A DNA stretch of 42,711 bases from Rhodothermus sp. (GCA_015487635.1 WFPM01000144.1:1-42711); one strand, 5' to 3'. Positions 18,772 through 28,148 are shown, counted from the first letter of the stretch. The notes: generated from the letters alone by a model not told the origin. Made by a program: numbers and translations.

Positions 18772-21183
18772 TCAGTTACGCAGCGGTTTGTTGGTCTGCA
18801 GCAGGTGCATGATGCGCTCCTGCGTCTTGGGCTGACCCAGCAGGTGCAGGAAGACCTCACGCTCGAGGGCCAACAGATAGTCCTCGGAGACTTCCTGCGG
18901 ATGAGTCAGATTGCCGCCCGTCATCACATAGGCGAGCTTCGAAGCCAGATACTGGTCGTATTCGGTGATGAAGCCGCCCTTACGGTATTGATCGACGCCC
19001 ACCATGAGCGCCGCGTAGCCCGGTTTGCCCAGCACCTTGACGCGGGTGGGCTTTGTCGGCGGCTGGTAGCCCTGCTCCGAAAGCCGGAGCACCTCCTGCT
19101 TGGCCACGAAAAGCCGACGGTCTTCGTGCATAACGATGCGGGCGTGCGGCGGCAGGAAGCCCATGACCTGTGCCTGGCGGGCACTGGTGGCCACCTGCGC
19201 CATCGCGACGGTCTCGAAGTACTTCTGAATCCAGGGCAGAATCTCGCTGGGATGGCCGTGCGGCACCTGCTCGGCCGCCTTCACCACCAGCCGCGTGGTG
19301 CCCGTCCCGGCCGGAATCAACCCCACGCCCAACTCCACCAGTCCCAGGTAGCTTTCGGCGGCGGCCACCGGGTTCGGGCAGGCCATCACCATCTCGCAAC
19401 CCCCGCCCAGTGCCCGCTGGTGCACGGCCACCACGACAGGCTTCGTGGCGTAGCGAATGCGCTGCATTACCTCCTGGAATTTTTCCAGGAAGGTCTCCAG
19501 CAGCTTGAACTCCTGCTGTGCCACGGCCATGACTGCCTCGCCCAGATTGGCTCCCACCGAGAAGTGCCGTCCTTCGTTGCCGATGACCATGCCCCGGATG
19601 TTCGGGTCACTTTCGACGCGGTCGAGCACCTCCAGCAACCCTTCCATCACCCATTGCCCCAGCGCATTTGCCTTGGAGCGAAACTCGTAGAGCACCACGC
19701 CGTCGCCCAGGTCGAGCAGCGCGGCCTCGGCGTTCTGCCAGAGCGTGCGCTGCGGGTCGGCTTTGATCACGGCCAGCCGGATCTCGTCGGCCGGGACCGG
19801 ATCGTCCACATAGCGGCCTTCGACGGGATGATAGACCTGTGGCCGGCCATCTTCCTGACGATAGAAAGACGTGGCACCCTTCTTTGGCATCTCCTCCACC
19901 CAGACGGGCAGCATATAGCCCAGCTTGCGGCAGCCCTCCACCACCTGCTCAAAGCCGAGCGCGTCCCAGATCTCGAAGGGACCCAGCTCCCAGCCAAAGC
20001 CCCAGCGAATGGCGCGGTCCACGTTGGCCGGGTTGTCCGTAATCTCCGGAATACGACGGGCCGCATAGGCCAGCAGGTCCAACGTGGTCGTGCGGAAAAA
20101 CTCGCCGGCCCGTCCCTCGTCGGCAAAAAGCGCCCGCAGCCGCTCCTTCAGATCCGGAATCGACTTGATGCGGTCCAGATCGCCCAGGTTGAGCGGCCGC
20201 GGCGGCTCGTACTGGCCGGTTTCGGGGTTGATCGACTTGATCACGCCGTCCTCTTTCCTGTAAAAACCGGCCCTGGTCTTCTGACCGAGCGCGCCTTTCT
20301 CGACAAGCGTCTCCAGAATCTTGGGCGGCTTGAAAGCTTCGCGGCTCTCGTCGTTTGTGGCCTTCTCATACAGGTTTCGGGCCACGTCGAGCATGACGTC
20401 GAGCCCCACCACGTCGGCCGTGCGGAAAGTGGCCGACTTCGGCCGGCCCACGAGCGTGCCCGTGAGCGTGTCGATTTCTTCGATCGTGTAGCGCCCCTGT
20501 TCAAAGAGCGCGATCACCCGCATCATGCCGTAGACGCCGATGCGGTTGCCGATGAAATAGGGCACGTCGTTGGCCACCACAATCCCTTTACCGAGGCAAA
20601 AGCGGCCGAACCAGGCCACGCGGGCCAGCACCTCAGGGTCGGTGTCGGCCGTGGGAATCAGCTCGAGCAGCTTCAGGTAGCGGGGCGGATTGAAGAAGTG
20701 CGTGCCCAGGAAACGACGCCGGAACGCCTCGGAACGCCCTTCGGCGATCTCCCGGATGGGCAGGCCGCTCGTGTTTGTCGAGATGATCGCGTCCTCGCGA
20801 GCCACCTCCTCCACCCGCGCCATCACCTGGCGTTTGATGTCGAGCCGTTCAACGACGGCCTCGATGATCCAGTCGGCCTCGCCCACCCGATCGAAGTGCT
20901 CGTCGAAGTTGCCCAGCGTGATCCGTTGCTTCGCAGCCTCGTCGAAGAACGGATCGGGCTTCATCTTGAGCGCCTTCTGGAATTGCTGCTCCACGATCGC
21001 GTTTTTCGGCCCTTCCTTGGGCGCGATGTCGAGCAGCAGTACCTCAACGCCCGCATTGGCCAGGTGGGCGGCGATCTGCGCACCCATCGTACCGGCGCCC
21101 AGCACGGCCGCCTTGCGGAACGGCCGGAAATGCCAGGGCCGCAGCTCCAGCAGATTTCGGGGGGTTACCGTGGTCGTTTCCAT
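18772..21183 (-). CDS. fadN: 3-hydroxyacyl-CoA dehydrogenase / enoyl-CoA hydratase, FadN type
   Basis: 803 aa fusion enzyme. The dehydrogenase is N-terminal: the Rossmann loop AAVLGAGTMGAQIAAHLANAG lies near residue 26 and the catalytic His in GTHFFNPPRYLKLLELIP. Two C-terminal dehydrogenase domains follow (PYFIGNRIGVYG, and VDRAIRWGFGWELGPFEIWD). The crotonase domain is at the C-terminus, with VVVAVHQRALGGGCEMVMA and LVELGVGLIPAGTGTT holding the oxyanion loop and catalytic Glu residues. This order (dehydrogenase first) is that of Bacillus FadN, the reverse of E. coli FadB. It hydrates trans-2-enoyl-CoA and oxidises the 3-hydroxy product with NAD. It lies 23 bases after fadD and 27 before fadA. 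Confidence 0.93.
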   Translation of the reverse strand: METTTVTPRNLLELRPWHFRPFRKAAVLGAGTMGAQIAAHLANAGVEVLLLDIAPKEGPKNAIVEQQFQKALKMKPDPFFDEAAKQRITLGNFDEHFDRVGEADWIIEAVVERLDIKRQVMARVEEVAREDAIISTNTSGLPIREIAEGRSEAFRRRFLGTHFFNPPRYLKLLELIPTADTDPEVLARVAWFGRFCLGKGIVVANDVPYFIGNRIGVYGMMRVIALFEQGRYTIEEIDTLTGTLVGRPKSATFRTADVVGLDVMLDVARNLYEKATNDESREAFKPPKILETLVEKGALGQKTRAGFYRKEDGVIKSINPETGQYEPPRPLNLGDLDRIKSIPDLKERLRALFADEGRAGEFFRTTTLDLLAYAARRIPEITDNPANVDRAIRWGFGWELGPFEIWDALGFEQVVEGCRKLGYMLPVWVEEMPKKGATSFYRQEDGRPQVYHPVEGRYVDDPVPADEIRLAVIKADPQRTLWQNAEAALLDLGDGVVLYEFRSKANALGQWVMEGLLEVLDRVESDPNIRGMVIGNEGRHFSVGANLGEAVMAVAQQEFKLLETFLEKFQEVMQRIRYATKPVVVAVHQRALGGGCEMVMACPNPVAAAESYLGLVELGVGLIPAGTGTTRLVVKAAEQVPHGHPSEILPWIQKYFETVAMAQVATSARQAQVMGFLPPHARIVMHEDRRLFVAKQEVLRLSEQGYQPPTKPTRVKVLGKPGYAALMVGVDQYRKGGFITEYDQYLASKLAYVMTGGNLTHPQEVSEDYLLALEREVFLHLLGQPKTQERIMHLLQTNKPLRN

Positions 21184-21206
21184 GATGCGTTTTCGTTGTT
21201 TTTTAT

Positions 21207-23099
21207 TCAGGATTCAGGGGTTGTCGCTTCCGGTGCTTCGGCCTCGGTGCCCTCGTAGAGCGCCCGGATCTGGGCCTCGTATTTTTTGTAGAGCGCCGAG
21301 CGCCGCACTTTGAGCGTAGGCGTCAGCGTGCCTTCCTCAATGGAAAGCCGCTCGGGTACCAGCAAAAAGCGCTTGATCGTGGCCCAGGGGTCCATCCCCT
21401 CGTTGGCGCGATCGACGAGCTGCTGGTAGACTTCCAGGATCTTTGGCTCGCGCACCAGTTTTTCGAGCGGCTGGTTGGCGTCGAGCCCGAGCCGCCGCGC
21501 CAGCCGTCGAAGCGCTTCTTCGTCCGGGAAAATGAGCGCTGCCGTGAACTTGTAACCGGGTCCCACCACCAGCGCCTGCTCGACAAGCGGGTCGGCCGTC
21601 AGGCGCTGCTCCAGGGGCTGGGGCATCACGTACTTGCCCGTCGAGAGCTTGAACAGATCTTTTTTGCGGTCGGTGATGACGAGAAAGCCCTCTTCGGTGA
21701 AGTAGCCGATGTCGCCCGTGTGGAACCACCCCTCTTCGTCGATCACCTCGCGCGTGCGCTCCGGATCTTTGTAGTAGCCCAGCATGAGGTGCGGGCCGCG
21801 CGTGAGAATCTCGCCGTCCTCGGCGATCTTCACCTCCACGCCCGGAATGGGCACTCCCACCGTGCCGGCCCGGTTCAGTTCGGGGCGGTTGTAGGTGATA
21901 ACCGGGCTGGTCTCGGTCAGACCGTAGCCCTGAAGGATCGGGATGCCGGCCGCCGCGAAGATGTTGGCCAGCTCGGCCGAAAGGGCTGCCCCGCCCGCGA
22001 TGATGAAGGCGATACGCCCACCCATGGCCTCCCGCCACTTGCTGTAGACCAGTCGGTCGGCCACGGCCAGTTGCACCCGGTAAAGACCCCGCGGCTCGCG
22101 CCCCAGCTCGCAGCGCCGGGCCAAGTCCAGCGCCCAGCGGAAGATCCGCCCCTTCAGGCCGGACATGGCGGCTGCCCGCTCCACCAGCGCCCCGTAGATC
22201 TTCTCGAGCACGCGCGGCACCGTGGCGAACGCTGTGGGCCGCACCTGCCGGAGCGCATCACGCAGGGCATCGGGCGTCGTGAAATAGACGCTGGTGGCAT
22301 GGTACAGATAGCCGTAGAAGAGCGTCCGGGCGAAAACGTGCGTCAGCGGCAGAAACGACAGGGCCACCTCGCCGTCCGGCCCCGGCCGGTACTGTTTGAT
22401 CCCGCTGAAAGACGTAAGTGCGTTGAACGAAATGTTTTCGTGGGAGAGCATCACGCCTTTGGGACGCCCCGTCGTACCGCTCGTGTAGATGATGGTGGCC
22501 AGATCGCCTGGACGGATCTGCGCCCGCAGCCGTGCGATGGCTTCCGGATCGGCCACCCGGCGTTGCCGCCCTGCTTCCAGCAATTGTGTGAAGGTGTAGA
22601 GCGGCCGCCCTTCCACCCGATCTGCGTCCAGCCCGATGGCGTCGACCACCACGACGAACTGCACACCAGGCAGGTCGCATAAAAGCGGCGCGATGCGTTC
22701 GAGCAATGCTCGGTTCGAGACGATGAGCGCCCGGGCCTCGGCGTGCTCGATGACGTAGTGTATCGACTCGGGCGCGTGCGTCAGATAGATGGGCACGTCG
22801 ATCAGGCCGCCGATCAGGCAGGCCATGTCGGCCAAGCAGAAGTAGGCGTCGCTTTCCATGTAGAAGGCCACGTGGGCGCCTCGCTCCAGTCCCATCGCAT
22901 GCAGGCCCAGCGCCAGCGCCTCGGCCTGCTCGGCAAAATCGCGTAGCGAGATGGGCGTCCAGCGCCCCGGTCCGGCCGGTTGATTCAGGAAGGCCGGGTT
23001 CTCGTAGCGCGCCAGCGCTTCGTAGAGCACGTCCGGCAGCGTCTTACCGAGGACCGGCGTGCCCGTATCGGGTGGCGCCGTGTAGATGCGTTCGCCCAT
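21207..23099 (-). CDS. fadD: Long-chain fatty-acid--CoA ligase
   Basis: 630 aa, an adenylate-forming enzyme that activates fatty acids with ATP and CoA. The phosphate loop is IIYTSGTTGRPKGVMLSHEN (about 205-225). The adenine-binding motif is GYGLTETSPVITYN, and the hinge and ribose motifs are GWFHTGDIGYFTEEGFLVITDRKKDLFKLSTGKYV. Length and the long-chain type (LSFLPLTHVFAR, KIYGALVERA) fit the Bacteroidota/eukaryote-like long-chain synthetases. It is the first enzyme gene after tetR (32-base gap) in the beta-oxidation operon. Chain-length preference is not visible. Confidence 0.92.
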   Translation of the reverse strand: MGERIYTAPPDTGTPVLGKTLPDVLYEALARYENPAFLNQPAGPGRWTPISLRDFAEQAEALALGLHAMGLERGAHVAFYMESDAYFCLADMACLIGGLIDVPIYLTHAPESIHYVIEHAEARALIVSNRALLERIAPLLCDLPGVQFVVVVDAIGLDADRVEGRPLYTFTQLLEAGRQRRVADPEAIARLRAQIRPGDLATIIYTSGTTGRPKGVMLSHENISFNALTSFSGIKQYRPGPDGEVALSFLPLTHVFARTLFYGYLYHATSVYFTTPDALRDALRQVRPTAFATVPRVLEKIYGALVERAAAMSGLKGRIFRWALDLARRCELGREPRGLYRVQLAVADRLVYSKWREAMGGRIAFIIAGGAALSAELANIFAAAGIPILQGYGLTETSPVITYNRPELNRAGTVGVPIPGVEVKIAEDGEILTRGPHLMLGYYKDPERTREVIDEEGWFHTGDIGYFTEEGFLVITDRKKDLFKLSTGKYVMPQPLEQRLTADPLVEQALVVGPGYKFTAALIFPDEEALRRLARRLGLDANQPLEKLVREPKILEVYQQLVDRANEGMDPWATIKRFLLVPERLSIEEGTLTPTLKVRRSALYKKYEAQIRALYEGTEAEAPEATTPES

Positions 23100-23131
23100 A
23101 GGTATGCACCAAAAAGTGCTTCCCGTCCGTG

Positions 23132-23755
23132 TTATTTTGCAGCCATCTGCGGCAGAGCCTCAGGGGCCAGCACCCCGCGCAGCAGTGTCCGAATGGTCGT
23201 GTCGATAAAGGCTTCCGGATCGATCCGTACATCCAGACGACGAGCCAGCAGCAATGCCACAGCTCCATGCAGAGCCGCCCAGGCGGCGCTGGCCGTTACG
23301 CGCGGATCCTCGATGGCAAACAGGCCCATTCGGCGACCCTCTTCCAGCGTCTGAATGGAAAGCTCCAGGCCACGACGTGCCCGGCGATACTTTTCCGGCG
23401 GGTATCGCTCCATGCGCTCCGGGTGCAGCATGAACATGATTTCGTAGTATTCTGGATTGCGCAACCCAAAGGCCACATAGCGTCGCCAGAGCGCCTCCAG
23501 CCGGGCCACCGGATCGTCGTGACGGGCTGCCTCTTCCCGCAGTTCCTCGTAGAGCAGCCCGAAGCCCTCGTCGATCAACGTATGCACCAGCGCATCCTTG
23601 TTCTGAAAATACAGGTAGATGGCCGTCGGGCTACAGCCGATCGCCCGCGCGATCTTGCGCATGGATAGACTCGTGTAGCCCTCGGCCACCAGCAGGTGGC
23701 GCGTGGCGTCGAGAATACGCCGTCGCAGCGTGCCGTCTGATCCGGCCTTCGTCAT
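23132..23755 (-). CDS. TetR-family regulator of the fatty-acid operon
   Basis: 207 aa. The N-terminal helix-turn-helix is clear: RRRILDATRHLLVAEGYTSLSMRKIARAIGCSPTAIYLYFQNKDALVHTLI (residues 11-60). The C-terminal ligand domain is helical and not strongly conserved (LEALWRRYVAFGLRNPEYYEIMF is the clearest segment). As the first gene of the operon it probably represses its own transcript and is released by an acyl-CoA, as for the FadR/PsrA-like TetR regulators; that ligand is an inference from gene context. Three GTTAA repeats lie 15 bases upstream of its start codon. Confidence 0.88.
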   Translation of the reverse strand: MTKAGSDGTLRRRILDATRHLLVAEGYTSLSMRKIARAIGCSPTAIYLYFQNKDALVHTLIDEGFGLLYEELREEAARHDDPVARLEALWRRYVAFGLRNPEYYEIMFMLHPERMERYPPEKYRRARRGLELSIQTLEEGRRMGLFAIEDPRVTASAAWAALHGAVALLLARRLDVRIDPEAFIDTTIRTLLRGVLAPEALPQMAAK

Positions 23756-23769
23756 GGCTCTTTGCGCTG

Positions 23770-23788
23770 GTTAACGCTGTTAAGTTAA
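23770..23788. promoter_or_regulatory. Triple GTTAA repeat, possible TetR operator
   Basis: GTTAA occurs three times in 19 bases (23770, 23779, 23784), as GTTAACGCTGTTAAGTTAA. The first is part of the palindrome GTTAAC. It lies immediately upstream of the tetR ATG in the only control region of the beta-oxidation operon. Confidence 0.4.
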
Positions 23789-23968
23789 ACACAAAATGCA
23801 TTCGCTGTCAAGTTTTTTCGAACAGAGCGAACAGGCGTTCAACAGCTACCGGCAGCGGAGCGGACGGATTAGCAGGTGTTCATCCGAGATCCAGATGGCA
23901 GTTGCCAGCATATGTGCGAATCGACCCTGCCAACACGATGCGATATGCAGGTGCGGTGCGTTTTTCGG

Positions 23969-24862
23969 TCACAGGCGACGAATGGAGACGTTGCCCAGGC
24001 CGGCTTCCAGACGCAGAGTTGGTCCTCCGCCGTTAATCGTCCCCCGGGCTTCGGCGCTGATCCAGTCACGGTCAATGCGCACCTCGAAGTCGGAGCTGAC
24101 CGAGCCGATCCCCGTGGAAGCGTCCAGCACGAAACCGGCCCGGGCCGGCACGAAGACGGTTACATTGCCTGCGCCGGATTCGAAGCGGCTGTCTTTTTCG
24201 GGCGACGCGACAAATTCGGCCGTGATGTTACCGGCGCCCGTTTCCACGTCGGCGCTTCCGCGCAGTCCTTTCACCGTAATGTTGCCGGCGCCCGTTTCCG
24301 CTTCCAGGTGTCCTGCCAGCTCCGTCACTTCCACATTACCGGCCCCGGTGCTGATCTGCACTGTCCCCCGAAGGTTGCGAAGCGTCACGTTCCCCGCGCC
24401 GGTTTCGCCTTCAACGGTGCCTTCCAGATCGCGAATGTCCACATTACCTGCGCCGGTCGCAAAGGTCACGTTGAAGCGCCGTGGGACCCGGACCCGGATT
24501 TCCACCCGGATGCGGGTATGTTTGCGTTTCCAGAAGTGCCAGCTTCCGTCCTTGGAAAGCTGCGATTTGATGTAGATCGATTCGCCTTTCTGTTCGAACG
24601 TGAGTTGATGGTCTTCCAGCAGCCGCTCGGCCTCCTCGCGGCGCTCGGTCTGCAGTGTGCGAATGACTTCAACGTAAACGGCTGCTTCCGCGGTTGTGGT
24701 GATTTCCACGTTCCCCCGGTCCATCTCCAGTTCCAGATGCCCTCCTGGAGTCGCCTTGAAGGCGCGCTTCACCACGTCGGTGATTTCCACCAGCCCTTCG
24801 GCCCGGACGGTGCCGACCAGCAACAGCCATCCTACCAGTAACAGACAGACAGATCGACGCAT
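23969..24862 (-). CDS. Secreted DUF4097 beta-repeat protein
   Basis: 297 aa from the ATG at 24862 (MRRSVCLLLVGWLLLVGTVRAEG), which gives a classic signal peptide cut after VRA; the track start, 23 residues earlier, would bury it. The C-terminal half is a run of near-identical units, TGAGNVDIRDLEGTVEGE and so on. Four have an exact 18-residue period, two have 21, and two weaker units follow (GIGSVSSDF, GLGNVSIRRL). This is the putative-adhesin/DUF4097 pattern and predicts a beta-solenoid wall. Such proteins are exported or lipoprotein-like and of unknown role. The gene stands alone, divergent from the type IX cargo gene. Confidence 0.85.
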   Translation of the reverse strand: MRRSVCLLLVGWLLLVGTVRAEGLVEITDVVKRAFKATPGGHLELEMDRGNVEITTTAEAAVYVEVIRTLQTERREEAERLLEDHQLTFEQKGESIYIKSQLSKDGSWHFWKRKHTRIRVEIRVRVPRRFNVTFATGAGNVDIRDLEGTVEGETGAGNVTLRNLRGTVQISTGAGNVEVTELAGHLEAETGAGNITVKGLRGSADVETGAGNITAEFVASPEKDSRFESGAGNVTVFVPARAGFVLDASTGIGSVSSDFEVRIDRDWISAEARGTINGGGPTLRLEAGLGNVSIRRL

Positions 24863-25082
24863 TGTGGCGAGGGGTAAACTGGGTTTCGTTGCGCGATAGG
24901 CTACGAGAAAAGCCACGTTCAGGTTACACACAGCGCTTCATTTTTACCCTGCCGATTTCGCATTCACCCGGAGTTTTTTCTCCAGCTCTCCTCAGCGAGG
25001 CTATCTGCGCCGTTTCATTGTGCGGCACTCGGATTGGACGGTTTTCTGATATCCATCCCTGACACAAACAGACGGTAGTACT

Positions 25083-25859
25083 ATGTGCCAGAAGTGGGCA
25101 AGCTGGGCCCTGGCGCTTTCGTTGCTGATCGCCTCGCCCCTGAAAGGCCAGCAGTTCTTCACCGACTGCATCAGGGATACCGACAACAATGCGACGCTGA
25201 CCATCCCGCTGGAGACGCCGCCGTTGCTTAACGGCGAGCCCATTTCACCGGGTAGCGAGCTGGCAGCCTATACGCCGGAAGGCATCTGCGCGGGCGTGGC
25301 CGTATGGGATGGCCAGCAACCGCTGGTACTGACGCTCTGGGGCGACGATCCGCTGATCACACCCGACACCAAAGAAGGCTTCGCGCCCGGCGATACGATT
25401 CTGTTGCATCTGTGGGATCGGGCGCTGAACCAGCACTTCGGTCCGGATAACGGTCGTTTCGAAGTGCAGTACGCATCGGGCAGCGTGTTTCTGGATCGCG
25501 GAATCTATCAACCCAATGCTCTGTACAAGGTGGCTCGCCTGGCCATCGTGCCGGAGCAACCCACGCCGGTGGAGCCGATAGCCGAGCGGCTTCCGGACGC
25601 CACGCGCCTGCATCCGGCCTATCCCAGCCCATTTCGCACGCACACCACGCTGCAGGTGGATCTGTCGGAAGCTACGCGAGTCCGTCTCGCAGTGTACAAT
25701 CTGATAGGCCAGGAAGTAGCGCGGCTGTTCGAAGGGGCGCTGACCCCGGGCGTCTATCGCTACAGGTGGCGCCCGCAAGGCCTGCCTGCGGGACTGTACG
25801 TTGTCCGATTGGAAGCAGGCGCCCGGCGCTTTCAGCAGGTGATCGTTTACGTGCCCTGA
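25083..25859 (+). CDS. Small secreted protein with type IX sorting domain
   Basis: 258 aa. The signal peptide is MCQKWASWALALSLLIASPLKGQ. Residues 24-160 form a beta-rich domain with no motif I can name (ACAGVAVWDGQQPLVLTLWGDDP-like segments are seen in cell-surface proteins of this group). The last about 85 residues are a type IX secretion C-terminal sorting domain: LHPAYPSPFRTHTTLQVDL, VRLAVYNLIGQEVARLFEG and LPAGLYVVRLEAG. The product is expected to cross the outer membrane and be attached or released. Its 3' end overlaps the convergent pqqD-like gene by 13 bases. Whether it is linked to the peptide cluster is unknown. Confidence 0.85.
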   Translation: MCQKWASWALALSLLIASPLKGQQFFTDCIRDTDNNATLTIPLETPPLLNGEPISPGSELAAYTPEGICAGVAVWDGQQPLVLTLWGDDPLITPDTKEGFAPGDTILLHLWDRALNQHFGPDNGRFEVQYASGSVFLDRGIYQPNALYKVARLAIVPEQPTPVEPIAERLPDATRLHPAYPSPFRTHTTLQVDLSEATRVRLAVYNLIGQEVARLFEGALTPGVYRYRWRPQGLPAGLYVVRLEAGARRFQQVIVYVP

Positions 25860-26170
25860 GCGTCGCGCGTCTCGATGAGACCCTGCGCCTGCAGATCGCG
25901 CATGAGGGCCAGCACGTCCTCGGCGCACTGCTCGAAGGTCACCTCGTACTCTTCGAGCAGCACCTCGCACACCTGACGCACGGAGCGCGGCTCCTGGATG
26001 AGCTCCCAGATGCGGGTGCCGATGGGGTCCAGTCCGTAGTAGACCCCGTTGCGAAGGTTCAGAATAACTACCTCATCGCCCAGCTTCGAGGAGACCTGCT
26101 CGGGAGAAGCGACGACAACGGTTTCCAGCGTCAGCACGGCGTGCGCCATCGGTGTGTCCGTTCGGCTCAT
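25847..26170 (-). CDS. PqqD-family RiPP recognition protein (lasso B1-like)
   Basis: 107 aa. VVVASPEQVSSKLGDEVVILNLRNGVYYGLDPIGTRIWELI followed by VCEVLLEEYEV and CAEDVLALMRDLQAQGLIE is the PqqD winged-helix fold. In lasso clusters this protein (B1) binds the leader through the Y/W-x-x-P-x-L-x-x-x-G motif and hands the precursor to the processing enzymes. All three nearby precursors carry that motif, which supports the role. It is the last gene of the cluster, 19 bases after the exporter. It is not fused to, nor followed by, a B2 transglutaminase-like peptidase, which is unusual. Confidence 0.87.
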   Translation of the reverse strand: MSRTDTPMAHAVLTLETVVVASPEQVSSKLGDEVVILNLRNGVYYGLDPIGTRIWELIQEPRSVRQVCEVLLEEYEVTFEQCAEDVLALMRDLQAQGLIETRDAQGT

Positions 26171-26189
26171 AGGAATTCAGGAGTTAAAA

Positions 26190-28070
26190 CTACTGTCTTT
26201 TATCGGCACCCGGCAAGAAAACTTGCGCGGGAAGATCGGACGCCTCCGGCTCATAGTGTTGCCGCATCTGCCGCCGCCAGGAGGCGGCGTAGTGGCCGTT
26301 CAGGGCCAGCAGCTGATGGTGCGTGCCCTGTTCGATGACACGCCCTTCGTCCATCACGTAGATCAGGTCGGCCCGCATAGCCGTGGTGAACCGGTGCGTG
26401 ATGATCAGCGCGGTGCGGCCGCGCACCAGCTCGCCGAAGCGGTCCATCCACTCGGCCTCGGTCCACGAATCCATCGCACTGGTGGGTTCGTCGAGCACGA
26501 CGATGGGCGCCTGCCGGTAGAACGCCCGGGCCAGCGAGACCCGCTGCCACTCACCGCCGCTGAGTTCGGCTCCTTCTTCCGTAAACCATTTGCCCAGCAT
26601 TGTATCGTAGCCGTGCGGTAGCTTGCGGGCGATCTCGTCCACCATGGCGCTGCGGGCCGCCCGTTCGATCGCCTCGCGGGTGGGCGGCACCTTGAGGTCA
26701 CCCAGTGCAATGTTGCGGGCCAGCGTATCCTGATAGGGCACGGGAAATTGAAAGAGCACGGTGATGGCATCGAGCAGTTCGCGGCGGTGGAAGCGTCGCA
26801 GGTCGATCCCGTCGATGGTGACGCGTCCTTCGTCGGGGTCATAGAAGCGGCACAGCAGTTTGATGAGCGTGCTCTTGCCGGCGCCGTTGGCGCCTACGAT
26901 GGCGACAGTCTTTCCGGCCGGAATGAGCAGGTCGAGCTCTCGGAGAACCGGGCGGTCGCTGCCGGGATAGCGGAAGGTGACCTTTTCGAAGCGGATGCCT
27001 TCCCGGAGCCGCCGCGGCATGGGCACCGGGTCGTCCGGTTCGGGCAGGACGGTCTGAATTTCCAGAAAAGTAAACAGGTGCTCCAGAAAGAGCGTGTTCG
27101 CGTACATCTGTCCGGCGCTGCTGAGCAACGCACGCATGAGGCCCTGCCCCTGGTTAAAGGCCTGGTAGAACAGGGCCAGGTCGCCCAGTGAGGCCAGGCC
27201 GCGCAGCGCCCGCCCCACCATCCAGACCATCACGAGCGCGGTGGCCAGCAGACCCACCAGTCCGGCCCCGAGGCTGGCCCAGGCCTGACGGCGCATCAGG
27301 TCCAGGCGTCCTTCCCGGAGTCGCCGTCGCACCTCCTGGTACCGCTGCCGGAAGTGGTCGGCCAGATCGAACACGCGCACTTCCGGCGCAAAGAACGCCA
27401 TGGTCAGCAGGCGGTCGAAGTAGCCGGCGCGGCGTTGATCGACGGTGTGGGCCGTCCACCAGGCATGCTCGCGCCGGTGGTGGTGCACCACGACGAACAG
27501 CGCCGGCAGCGTGGTGATGAGCAGCGCCAGCGGGAGCCAGACGCTGTAATGCACCAGAATGGCCGCGATGCTAATGAGCGTGACGCCGTTCTGGAGCAGG
27601 CTGCCCAGGTTATCCAGCAGCGAGAGCGAGCGGCTGGCCGCCTCGCTGTTGGCCCGTTCCAGGTGGTCGTAGTAATCCGGGTTGTCGTAGAAGGCCAGAT
27701 CGACCTCGGCCGCCTTGGCGTGGATCAGGCTTTTCACATGATCCAGCACGTGCTCGGCCTGTGCTGTGCGGATCCAGCTCGTCAATCCGCTCAGCCCCTG
27801 CGAGAGCAGCAACACGCCCCCCATGAGCAGGGCCGGCCACAGGACGGGCTGCACGGTCTCCCAGGAAAGGCCGGTGCCGATGGCGGCCGCCACGGCATCC
27901 ACCAGGTGCTTTGTCAGGTACACCAGGGCGGCCGGCAGCACGCCTCCGATCAGGAGCAACAGCAGCCAGAGCAGTGTCCAGCGGCCCGTCGCTTCCCAGA
28001 TGAGTCGCAGCGCCCGTATCAGATAGGTCGTCTTCAGACGCGCTTCCTGAAGCATCCAGCGCCACGACAC
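26190..28070 (-). CDS. ABC exporter with fused membrane and ATPase domains (lasso D-like)
   Basis: 626 aa from GTG 28070; an ATG five codons on is equally possible. The N-terminal half is a six-helix exporter domain (segments near residues 35, 75, 155, 180, 265 and 290). The ATPase half has Walker A IVGANGAGKSTLIKLL (about 385-400), signature ELSGGEWQRVSLARAF, Walker B IVVLDEPTSAMD and the switch His in LIITHRFTTAMRADLI. It lacks the N-terminal C39 peptidase domain of bacteriocin exporters, so it cannot itself remove a leader. In lasso clusters this homodimer exports the mature product and gives self-protection. It follows the first precursor gene by 78 bases and precedes the PqqD-like gene by 19. 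Confidence 0.92.
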   Translation of the reverse strand: MSWRWMLQEARLKTTYLIRALRLIWEATGRWTLLWLLLLLIGGVLPAALVYLTKHLVDAVAAAIGTGLSWETVQPVLWPALLMGGVLLLSQGLSGLTSWIRTAQAEHVLDHVKSLIHAKAAEVDLAFYDNPDYYDHLERANSEAASRSLSLLDNLGSLLQNGVTLISIAAILVHYSVWLPLALLITTLPALFVVVHHHRREHAWWTAHTVDQRRAGYFDRLLTMAFFAPEVRVFDLADHFRQRYQEVRRRLREGRLDLMRRQAWASLGAGLVGLLATALVMVWMVGRALRGLASLGDLALFYQAFNQGQGLMRALLSSAGQMYANTLFLEHLFTFLEIQTVLPEPDDPVPMPRRLREGIRFEKVTFRYPGSDRPVLRELDLLIPAGKTVAIVGANGAGKSTLIKLLCRFYDPDEGRVTIDGIDLRRFHRRELLDAITVLFQFPVPYQDTLARNIALGDLKVPPTREAIERAARSAMVDEIARKLPHGYDTMLGKWFTEEGAELSGGEWQRVSLARAFYRQAPIVVLDEPTSAMDSWTEAEWMDRFGELVRGRTALIITHRFTTAMRADLIYVMDEGRVIEQGTHHQLLALNGHYAASWRRQMRQHYEPEASDLPAQVFLPGADKRQ

Positions 28071-28148
28071 GGCCAGTATCAGGCTTTACATTAAAAATTT
28101 CGTTGAGGTGAGACGCCGGGAAATACCAGACGGTTTCAGGCGCCCATC

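Noticed and set aside
24130-24480. Tandem DNA repeat or CRISPR-like array in the DUF4097 gene
   Set aside because: The periodicity follows the 18-codon protein repeat and the units vary at synonymous sites, so it is a coding repeat.
26190-28070. Exporter with a built-in C39 leader peptidase
   Set aside because: The N-terminus goes almost directly into the membrane domain; there is no room for and no sign of the Cys/His peptidase domain.
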